NCBI GenBank assembly: GCA_038234045.1
Contig: JBBSUX010000026.1
Location: forward strand, 1 to 20,630
Direction of reading: 5' to 3'
DNA: 20,630 nt
DNA from: JBBSUX01 sp038234045
GTDB lineage: Bacteria > Pseudomonadota > Gammaproteobacteria > Burkholderiales > Burkholderiaceae_C
Position 1 is the stretch's first letter, and each line of letters opens with the position of its first letter. This document shows positions 7,580 through 14,236 of the stretch, in pieces. The notes under the pieces are model-generated. The model had not been told where the DNA came from, ran no database searches, and saw only the letters and a list, made by a program, of their open reading frames with translations. The position numbers and the translations under genes are program-made.

Positions 7580-10249
7580 GTGGATTCTTTCTCCGACAGC
7601 ACTCAACTCTTCGAAGGCGCCAGCGGTGCGTCCGACCTCCCGTCGCAGCGCGCGGCTTTGCTGGCCGCACCAGGATTGGTGGGTCATTTCGATGAACTCC
7701 GTGGCCATTCCGCGGGAGGGCAGGGTGCGCTAACACCGCCCTGGGCTCTTTTTTTTGACCATCTAGGCGCTGGCGGTATTGACGATCTGGACCGTCGCAT
7801 GGCCAGCCTGCGGCGGCAGATCGACGACAACGGCGTTACCTACAACGTTTATGCCGACAACGGCGGCGGCGTACAGCGCGCATGGTCGCTCGATCTTTTT
7901 CCGCTGATCCTGGAGCCGGACGACTGGCAGCGCATCGAGCGTGGCGTGCAACAGCGCATCCGCGTGCTCGACCATGTCATGGCCGATGTCTACGGGCCGC
8001 AGCGCCTGCTCGCGAGTGGACTGTTGCCGGCCGCGCTGGTGCAGGGCCATCCCGGTTATTTGCGCGAACTGCACGGCCTCAAACCGGTGGGTGGCTGCTT
8101 TCTGCATCTGGCCGCTTTCGACCTGGCCCGCGATGCTGACGGTCTGTGGTGGGTGGTATCGCAGCGCACCCAGGCGCCGTCGGGGCTGGGTTATCTGCTG
8201 GAGAACCGGCTGGCCATCGCCCGCCAGTTCCCGCAAGCAATGGCCCATCTTCAGGTGCAACGCCTGGCCGCAACCTACAGCGCGCTGGTGGAAGGGCTGA
8301 AGCTCCAATGTGCCGGCCTCGTGCGCAATGGTCGTGATCCGCTGATCGCGTTGCTGACGCCTGGCCCGGCCACCGAAACCTATTTCGAACACGCCTACCT
8401 GGCACGGTACTTGGGCCTGACATTGGTCGAAGGAAGCGATCTAACGGTGCGCGACAACCGGCTTTACTTGAAGACTCTGCAGGGCTTGCAGCAGGTACAT
8501 GGCGTCATCAAGCGCGTGGATGACGAGTTTCTCGATCCTCTGGAGTTGCGGGCTGACTCCAGGCTGGGCGTTGCGGGCCTGCTGGAGGCGATCCGCGCCG
8601 GCAATGTGCTGGTTGCTAACACGCCGGGTTCTGCGTTTCTGGAGTCTCCGGCGCTGCTGGGTTTCCTGCCGGCGCTGGCACGCCATCTGCTGGGCGAAGA
8701 GCTGAGTCTTCCTGCTTTGCCCACGTGGTGGTGTGGCGAGCGCGCGGTGCTGGACGATGCGCTGGCGCAGATCGGTCAATGCATCATCAAGCCGACCTAC
8801 GCCGGAGCGCCGTGGCGTGCCTCGTTCGAGCCAGCGCTTGGCAGCAGGCTCACACCCATGGAGCGCGACGCCTGGACGGGTCGCATCCTGCGGCGCGGTG
8901 ACGAATACACCTTGCAGGCGCAGCTGCCGCTGTCTCAGTTGCCGACATGGCGTGACGCCTTCAGCCCTCAACGAGCAGAACTCGCGCGGATCGCGCCGCG
9001 TTCGGCGATGCTGCGGGTGTATGCGCTGGCCGATGGTGCCGGCGGCTGGCGCGTGCTGCCGGGCGGTATGGCCCGGCTTGCGGGTGCGGGCGATGCCACG
9101 GGTACAGCGGCCATGCAGCGCGGCGGCAGTACTGCCGATGTGTGGGTGCGCACGCCGGGAGCCGTCGACGCCTTCACCATGCTCCCGGTACAACCCGCCT
9201 GGCGTGTGGCGGCGGTGCCACAAGCGCCGGTGCAGCGCCCGGTGCACCGCGTGACCAGCCGCGCTGCTGAAAATCTGTTCTGGCTAGGGCGCTACACCGA
9301 ACGTGCAGAAGGCGCGCTGCGCCTGGCGCGGGTCACTCTTCAGGCCCTGAACAGCGACGATCAGACCTCGGCGCCGCTGCTGCGGTGGCTGGGCGAAATG
9401 GCGGTGGACAACGGGCTGGTGCTGGCCGATGTGCCCGGCGCCCAGCAGTCGCGCCGCGTTTTCGAGCGCTCGCTCATCGATGCGCTGGGTCAGGCCGACA
9501 GCGGCAGCCTAGGCAGCAGCCTGCATGCAATGCGTCTTGCCGCAGCAGGTGTGCGAGAGCGCTTTTCAACCGAAGTCTGGAGCATGGTGCAGCAAGCTGA
9601 AGAAGATTTTTTCCGCCGCGCCCATGCGCATTCGGCAGATGCGGTGCATGCGTCGAGCGACTGCCTGCGCCTGCTCGATGCCACCAGCGTGCAGCTGGCT
9701 GCGATCACCGGTGCACAGACCGACCGCATGAGCCATGACGATGGTTGGCGCATGCTCTCCGTCGGGCGGCATGTGGAACGGCTCGCGTTTCTTTCGTCTG
9801 CGCTGCTGCTGGCGCTTCAAACCGGTGCAGTGCACGACGACGCCGGCTTCGAAGGGGTGCTTTCAGTATTCGACAGCACGGTTCCGTTTCATGCCCAGTA
9901 CCAGCAGGCGAGAGATCTGCCAGCGCTGGTGGATCAGCTGGTGCTGGACCACGACAACCCGCGCTCCCTCGCCTGGGTTACGCAACTACTGCGCGGTCGG
10001 CTCGCACGCATCGCGGGAAGCGACATCAGTTTGCAAAGCGTGCTCGCAATGGCGGTGCCCGATCCCGCGGCCTGGGATTACGCGACCCTGTGTTTTGCAC
10101 CGGATGATCTGGCAACGCCTGGCGCCGATGCGGCGCCGCTCACTTTGCTGCTGGAGGAATGCAGCAGCTGCGCATACGCGCTGTCTGACGCAATCGGCGC
10201 TCTTTTCTTCAGTCATTCTTCTGCTAGCCGTTCACGTCTGGATGCGTGA
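7580..10249 (+). CDS. Circularly permuted ATP-grasp / alpha-E domain fusion protein
   Basis: This 889-residue protein fuses the two halves that are separate genes elsewhere (COG2308 and COG2307). Residues about 70-540 are the circularly permuted ATP-grasp region, with NVYADNGG, APSGLGYLLENR (residues 199-210), IKRVDDEFLDP and RAGNVLVANTPGSA. Residues about 555-880 are an alpha-E (DUF403) domain opening with the signature RVTSRAAENLFWLGRYTERAE (557-577). The predicted role is ATP-dependent amide ligation on an unknown peptide substrate; the alpha-E domain function is unknown. The start is a GTG with no good ribosome binding site, but an in-frame TGA at 7547 leaves no earlier option. Compared with the stand-alone gene at 1-1050, the EDN motif is replaced by SQR (194-196). 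Early in the gene there is a T8 tract preceded by a hairpin (7721-7756), which the frame reads through. It lies 73 bp after the amidoligase gene and 49 bp before the next transglutaminase, probably one operon. Confidence 0.92.
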   Translation: MDSFSDSTQLFEGASGASDLPSQRAALLAAPGLVGHFDELRGHSAGGQGALTPPWALFFDHLGAGGIDDLDRRMASLRRQIDDNGVTYNVYADNGGGVQRAWSLDLFPLILEPDDWQRIERGVQQRIRVLDHVMADVYGPQRLLASGLLPAALVQGHPGYLRELHGLKPVGGCFLHLAAFDLARDADGLWWVVSQRTQAPSGLGYLLENRLAIARQFPQAMAHLQVQRLAATYSALVEGLKLQCAGLVRNGRDPLIALLTPGPATETYFEHAYLARYLGLTLVEGSDLTVRDNRLYLKTLQGLQQVHGVIKRVDDEFLDPLELRADSRLGVAGLLEAIRAGNVLVANTPGSAFLESPALLGFLPALARHLLGEELSLPALPTWWCGERAVLDDALAQIGQCIIKPTYAGAPWRASFEPALGSRLTPMERDAWTGRILRRGDEYTLQAQLPLSQLPTWRDAFSPQRAELARIAPRSAMLRVYALADGAGGWRVLPGGMARLAGAGDATGTAAMQRGGSTADVWVRTPGAVDAFTMLPVQPAWRVAAVPQAPVQRPVHRVTSRAAENLFWLGRYTERAEGALRLARVTLQALNSDDQTSAPLLRWLGEMAVDNGLVLADVPGAQQSRRVFERSLIDALGQADSGSLGSSLHAMRLAAAGVRERFSTEVWSMVQQAEEDFFRRAHAHSADAVHASSDCLRLLDATSVQLAAITGAQTDRMSHDDGWRMLSVGRHVERLAFLSSALLLALQTGAVHDDAGFEGVLSVFDSTVPFHAQYQQARDLPALVDQLVLDHDNPRSLAWVTQLLRGRLARIAGSDISLQSVLAMAVPDPAAWDYATLCFAPDDLATPGADAAPLTLLLEECSSCAYALSDAIGALFFSHSSASRSRLDA
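7721..7756 (+). terminator. Terminator-like hairpin plus T8 tract inside the ATP-grasp/alpha-E gene
   Basis: CAGGGTG (7721-7727) can pair with CGCCCTG (7737-7743, one G-T wobble) around a 9-nt loop. GGCTC and eight T residues (7749-7756) follow. This resembles an intrinsic terminator but lies about 50 codons into a long open frame; the T8 encodes Leu-Phe-Phe in a segment (WALFFDHL) that fits the family. It may attenuate transcription or may be chance. Confidence 0.35.
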
Positions 10250-10298
10250 TGCAGCAACTCTATAGGCGCGGTGTCCCGCAATGGAGGTTCGGCCTGAC

Positions 10299-11186
10299 AT
10301 GAAGCTGCGCGTTGTTCACGAGACCCGCTACGACTATGAGCCGCCGGTAGAAACCGCCCGGCATATCGTGCATCTGCGTCCGCGCGAGACGCCGTGGCAG
10401 CGCCTGATCGAGCACGAGCTGGTCATCGCGCCGGTAGTGGCAGCGCGCAGCGAGCGGCTGGACGTTTGGGGCAACACCCGCATGAGCTTCGCTTTGCAAA
10501 CCACGCATCGTGAGCTTCGCGTTGTGGCCGATAGTGTGGTGCTCACGCAGGTGCCGCCGCCGGCGTCAGGTGGGCGTGCCTGGGATGCGGTGAGTGAAGG
10601 CTTCCGGTACTGCGCCGGCCGCAAATGGCATCCCGCAGCGGAATTTGTCTTTCCGTCGGAGTATGTGCCGCGGCACGATGATTTCCTGGGTTATGCGCGC
10701 GACTGCTTCGCCCCTGGCGTTCCGGTGCTCGACGCCAGCATGGCCCTGACGCGACGCATCCACCGCGATTTCACCTATGCCAGCGCCAGCACCGACATCG
10801 ATACCCCGGCGGTCGAAGCGCTGGCCGCGCGGCGCGGGGTGTGCCAGGATTTCGCCCACGTGATGATCGGCTGCCTGCGCGCGCGCGGGCTCGCCGCGCG
10901 GTATGTGAGCGGCTATCTGCTGACCGCCGTGCCCGGTGGCGCTCCTCGCCTGGTCGGCAGCGACGCGTCGCATGCCTGGGTCTCGGTTTTTGCCCCTGAT
11001 GACGCGTCGCCGGAGGGTGGCCACTGGCACGACTTCGACCCCACCAATGACCGCCAACCGGGCGAGGATTACGTCACCCTGGCCTGGGGCCGCGACTTCG
11101 GCGACATCTCTCCGATGCGGGGATTACTGCAGGGCGGCGGCGACCACCTGCTGGACGTGGGTGTCACCGTGGACGCGGTGGACTGA
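10299..11186 (+). CDS. Transglutaminase-like cysteine peptidase family protein
   Basis: A 295-residue protein starting MKLRVVHETRYDYEPPVETA. It has a bacterial transglutaminase N-terminal domain (about 1-90) and a transglutaminase core with the full triad: Cys182 in RRGVCQDFAH, His225 in DASHAWVSVF and Asp247 in HDFDPTNDR. The fold cleaves or exchanges amide bonds; the substrate is unknown. An upstream in-frame ATG at 10281 would add six residues, but I prefer 10299 because GGAGG (10283-10287) sits 11 nt before it and the family match begins at MKLRV. It is the third gene of the run, 49 bp after the ATP-grasp/alpha-E fusion. It is a small relative of the N-terminal half of the protein at 4015, so the operon carries two transglutaminase cores. 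Confidence 0.92.
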   Translation: MKLRVVHETRYDYEPPVETARHIVHLRPRETPWQRLIEHELVIAPVVAARSERLDVWGNTRMSFALQTTHRELRVVADSVVLTQVPPPASGGRAWDAVSEGFRYCAGRKWHPAAEFVFPSEYVPRHDDFLGYARDCFAPGVPVLDASMALTRRIHRDFTYASASTDIDTPAVEALAARRGVCQDFAHVMIGCLRARGLAARYVSGYLLTAVPGGAPRLVGSDASHAWVSVFAPDDASPEGGHWHDFDPTNDRQPGEDYVTLAWGRDFGDISPMRGLLQGGGDHLLDVGVTVDAVD

Positions 11187-11273
11187 CAATCCATTCGGCT
11201 GCCGCAACTCTGCGGTGCGGCATGCTTGCAGCGTCGGGCAATGATCAGCCGACCGTCAAATTCGCCCACTTTT

Positions 11274-11320
11274 GCTATTCTCAGCATAGCTGGTGGTCTA
11301 ATCTACGCATGCGCTAGAGC
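11274..11320 (-). repeat. Dispersed two-hairpin repeat, copy D (upstream of the ridA-like gene)
   Basis: This 47-bp stretch aligns on the plus strand with copy B: GCTATTCT, five bases, TAGCTG, then GCGCT followed by GAGCA just past the copy. On the minus strand the second stem is kept (GCTAT/ATAGC), while the first is largely lost. It is the only copy outside a coding region and lies in the 166-bp gap before the ridA-like gene, ending 32 bp before the ATG. Confidence 0.55.
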
Positions 11321-11352
11321 ACTATTTCATTCAACATTTCTGAGGAATCACC

Positions 11353-11808
11353 ATGAATATCCAGGACCGCCTGAAAAGCCTGAACGTCACCCTGCCCAAG
11401 ATCTCCACACCGGCTGGCGCCTATGTGCCCTTCGTGCGTACCGGCAATCTGGTGTTCCTCTCCGGCCATCTTGCCCGCGTCGATGGCAAGCCCATCGTCG
11501 GCCAGCTCGGTGGCACGATTTCGGTGGAAGAGGGTAAAGCCGCAGCACGCGGCATCGCCATCGAATTGATGGGCACGCTGCTGGCGGCTGTGGGCGATCT
11601 GGAGAAGGTGACCCGCATTGTCAAGCTGACAGGCCTAGTCAACTCGACGCCCACGTTCACCGAGCACCATATCGTCATCAATGGCGCGAGCGAGTTGTTG
11701 GCCGAAGTCTTTGGAGAGAAAGGCGCACATGCCCGCGCGGCTTTCGGCGTGGCGCAGATTCCGATGGGTGCGTGCGTGGAGATCGAGCTGATCGTCGAGG
11801 TGGGCTGA
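11353..11808 (+). CDS. RidA-superfamily (YjgF/YER057c/UK114) protein
   Basis: This 151-residue protein matches the longer YjgF/UK114-like subgroup: RLKSLNVTLPKISTPAGAYVPFVRTGNLVFLSGHL near the start, SVEEGKAAAR in the middle, and GASELLAEVFGEKGAHARAAFGVAQIP towards the end. Archetypal RidA hydrolyses reactive enamine/imine intermediates using an Arg in the VARLP segment (Arg105 in E. coli). Here the aligned residue is Gln135 (GVAQIP), so classical 2-iminopropanoate deaminase activity is doubtful, and no ridA symbol is assigned. The start is well supported by GAGGAA about 6 nt before the ATG. The gene stands alone between the transglutaminase operon and the kinase gene, with a degenerate dispersed repeat in its upstream region. 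No pathway is evident from its neighbours. Confidence 0.92.
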   Translation: MNIQDRLKSLNVTLPKISTPAGAYVPFVRTGNLVFLSGHLARVDGKPIVGQLGGTISVEEGKAAARGIAIELMGTLLAAVGDLEKVTRIVKLTGLVNSTPTFTEHHIVINGASELLAEVFGEKGAHARAAFGVAQIPMGACVEIELIVEVG

Positions 11809-11945
11809 TCGGGACACGTCAAACCGCAGACCTTGACCTGGCGGCCAGGCACGTCTTGAGATGCGCGAGCTCAGCTTCGGTGTTGTGTCTAAGGAACTAT
11901 CAACAGGGGATTGCAAAGGATTCTCATTTTTTGCTGAATGCGCGT

Positions 11946-11964
11946 AGTTTGCGTAGTGCAAACT
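11946..11964. promoter_or_regulatory. Perfect inverted repeat, possible operator upstream of the kinase gene
   Basis: AGTTTGC and GCAAACT form a perfect 7-bp inverted repeat around a 5-nt spacer (GTAGT). The symmetry and about 19-bp length suit a dimeric regulator site, and no T-tract follows. A weak promoter-like pair overlaps it (TTGCGT at 11949-11954 and TAGATT at 11973-11978, 18-bp spacer). Both the operator and the promoter are inferred from pattern alone. Confidence 0.35.
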
Positions 11965-12080
11965 CGACCCTCTAGATTCTGGTATATCCCAGGTTCTCGC
12001 TTACGACTCTACGGCAATGACGTTAGCCCAACATCTTTTTAAACGCCGTTTATGGGCCGGCCCCAACCGGTTCCCAATGT

Positions 12081-12100
12081 GGTTTTCTTCGGCGAAAACC
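12081..12100 (+). other. Leader hairpin upstream of the kinase gene
   Basis: GGTTTTC (12081-12087) pairs perfectly with GAAAACC (12094-12100) around TTCGGC, giving a 7-bp stem with a UUCG-containing loop in RNA. It ends 67 bp before the kinase ATG and has no T-tract after it. It could be a structured part of the 5' leader. Confidence 0.4.
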
Positions 12101-12167
12101 TGGTGCGCAGCGCTGCCGCCGATCCTGCTGGCTACCGTGAACGGTCCTGGCGTTTTCATAAACTGTC

Positions 12168-14189
12168 ATGCGCCTCGCTAATTTCATCCGGCAGTACAAG
12201 GAATCGATCCTGCAGGAATGGCAGGATTTTGCGCAAACCGTCGTTCCGCCGGCCTGGACGATGGACGTAGCAGAGCTTCGCGACCATGCGGGCTTCATGC
12301 TCGACACCATCGCGGAGGACCTGGAGACAGCGCAGAGCAACCGGCAGCAGCTCAAAAAATCAAGGGGCGCCGGGCCGGTCGGAAACGAAGATACCTACGC
12401 AGAGATCCATGCCACGACCCGGCTGGAGGCGGGCTTCACCATCAACCAGCTGGTTTCCGAATACCGGGCCTTGCGTGCCAGCGTGCTCAAGTTGTGGGCG
12501 CGTAGTCCTGGGGCTGACCTGCTCAGTGATCCGGATGATGTGACCCGCTTCAACGAAGCCATCGATCAATCCCTGGCCGAATCCGTTGCACGCTTTTCGA
12601 GCATCGCCAACAAGACCATTGAAAACGACCGCCAGCAGATCGATGCCACGGTCAAGCATCAGACGGTTGCCGAGGCGATGTTGCGCGAGAGCGAAGCGAA
12701 ATTCCGCACCATCGCCGATGCCATGCCGCAAATGGTCTGGTCTGCCCTGCCGGATGGGTTTCATGACTACTACAACTATCAGTGGTATGACTTCACCGGC
12801 ATACCAGTTGGCTCTACCGACGGCGAGGGATGGGGTGGAATGTTTCATCCCGAAGACCAGCCGCGAGCCTGGGACCTTTGGCAGCAGAGCCTTGAAACCG
12901 GCGCGACCTACGAAATCGAATACCGGCTGCGGCACCGGTCTGGCCAGTACCGCTGGACGCTTGGACGGGCACTGCCGGTCCGGGACGAGGCCGGAAAGAT
13001 CATTCGCTGGATGGGAACCTGTACCGACGTTCATGAACACAAACTTGCAACGGAAAAGTTGAAGGAAGCAGACCAGCGCAAAGACGAATTTCTCGCGATG
13101 CTCGCGCATGAGCTGCGCAATCCACTGGCGCCCATCAGCGCTGCGGCCACCTTGCTCAAGTTAGGCAAGCTGGATAGCGCCGGTCTGCGCAACACCGGCG
13201 ACATGATCGGCCGGCAAGTAGGGCACATGATCGGCCTGGTTGATGATTTGCTGGATGTATCGCGCGTGACGCAGGGCCTGGTAGAGCTGCGCCTTGTTCC
13301 GCTGGAAATTCATGGCGTTATTGACCATGCGGTCGAGCAAGTCAGCCCTCTCGTCGCTTCGCGGCATCAGCGCCTGAGCACCAGCATCGGCAGTGAGCGG
13401 TGCATGATCAGCGGCGATGAAAAACGCCTGGTGCAAATTTTCGGCAACTTGCTGAATAATGCGTCCAAATACACCCCGGTTGGCGGCAGCATCGATTTGC
13501 GCGCAGAGATACTCGACAACAGTCTGGTCGTTCATGTGGAAGACGACGGCGTCGGCATGTCGTCAGCTCTGGTCGGCCAGGTTTTTGATTTGTTCGTCCA
13601 GGCCGAGCGCACGCCCGACCGGGTTTCGGGCGGCTTGGGCCTTGGACTCGCGCTCGTCAAGCGCTTGGTCGAGCTGCACGGCGGCCTGGTAAGCGCAGAA
13701 AGCCAGGGGCAGGGCCAAGGCAGCCGATTCACCGTCAGTCTGCCGAGGATGGACAGTAGCGACCCAGCTTCGTCCAGCCCGCTTCCGGTGCCGGACCAGG
13801 TCGAGCTGGTTCCGCAGCTGAAGATCATGGTGGTTGACGACAATGTCGACGCCGCGCAGATCCTGGGCATGTACCTCGAAGCCGTTGGTCACGAGGTGAT
13901 TGTTGAACACTGCTCGATTCGAGCGCTCGAGCGTTCACGGGTCGAAATGCCGGATGTTTGCCTGCTCGATATAGGCCTGCCGGATATGAACGGCTACGAA
14001 CTGGCCAAGCGTCTGCGCTCGCAGCCGGAAACGAGCGGCACAGTGCTGATTGCCGTCACCGGCTATGGTCGGCCGGAGGACATTCAGAAGTCGTTGGCAG
14101 CGGGCTTCAACCATCATTTGGTCAAGCCCCTGGACCCAGCCGAGCTCGAGCAGCTGCTGCTGGAAACCGCCAACGCTGCGGTTGATTAA
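12168..14189 (+). CDS. Hybrid sensor histidine kinase: RsbRD-like N-terminus, PAS, HisKA, HATPase, receiver
   Basis: A 673-residue signalling protein with no clear membrane segment, so probably cytoplasmic. Residues 1-150 resemble the RsbRD N-terminal sensor-type domain (FIRQYKESILQEWQDFA and FTINQLVSEYRALR). Residues about 172-295 are a PAS/PAC domain. The HisKA box is HELRNP with phospho-acceptor His314. The ATPase has its N-box at FGNLLNNASKY (N427, N431), VEDDGVGM, and a G2 box GGLGLGLALVKRL. A C-terminal receiver spans about 551-670 with Asp557/558, phospho-acceptor Asp601 in LLDIGLPDMNG, Thr631 and Lys653. A phosphorelay His314 to Asp601 is expected; no response regulator with an output domain or Hpt protein lies nearby, so its target is unknown. 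An in-frame TAA at 12159 rules out an earlier start. There is no good ribosome binding site before the ATG. Confidence 0.93.
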   Translation: MRLANFIRQYKESILQEWQDFAQTVVPPAWTMDVAELRDHAGFMLDTIAEDLETAQSNRQQLKKSRGAGPVGNEDTYAEIHATTRLEAGFTINQLVSEYRALRASVLKLWARSPGADLLSDPDDVTRFNEAIDQSLAESVARFSSIANKTIENDRQQIDATVKHQTVAEAMLRESEAKFRTIADAMPQMVWSALPDGFHDYYNYQWYDFTGIPVGSTDGEGWGGMFHPEDQPRAWDLWQQSLETGATYEIEYRLRHRSGQYRWTLGRALPVRDEAGKIIRWMGTCTDVHEHKLATEKLKEADQRKDEFLAMLAHELRNPLAPISAAATLLKLGKLDSAGLRNTGDMIGRQVGHMIGLVDDLLDVSRVTQGLVELRLVPLEIHGVIDHAVEQVSPLVASRHQRLSTSIGSERCMISGDEKRLVQIFGNLLNNASKYTPVGGSIDLRAEILDNSLVVHVEDDGVGMSSALVGQVFDLFVQAERTPDRVSGGLGLGLALVKRLVELHGGLVSAESQGQGQGSRFTVSLPRMDSSDPASSSPLPVPDQVELVPQLKIMVVDDNVDAAQILGMYLEAVGHEVIVEHCSIRALERSRVEMPDVCLLDIGLPDMNGYELAKRLRSQPETSGTVLIAVTGYGRPEDIQKSLAAGFNHHLVKPLDPAELEQLLLETANAAVD

Positions 14190-14236
14190 GTCCTCTTCGC
14201 GCCACTGCCCTGTGACTTGGGCCAGTTGAAGCAGTC

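Larger units (their letters stand above)
11809..12167. other. 359-bp intergenic region with three inverted repeats
   Basis: No convincing gene is seen here. It is noticeably more AT-rich in its middle than the flanking genes. Besides the perfect palindromes at 11946-11964 and 12081-12100, it holds TAAACG-C-CGTTTA at 12040-12052 and the self-complementary GGGCCGGCCC at 12054-12063. It presumably carries the end of the ridA-like transcript and the promoter and leader of the kinase gene. Confidence 0.6.

Noticed and set aside
12360..13109. 249-codon minus-strand frame inside the kinase gene
   Set aside because: Antisense to the RsbRD-like and PAS regions, with no recognisable domain.
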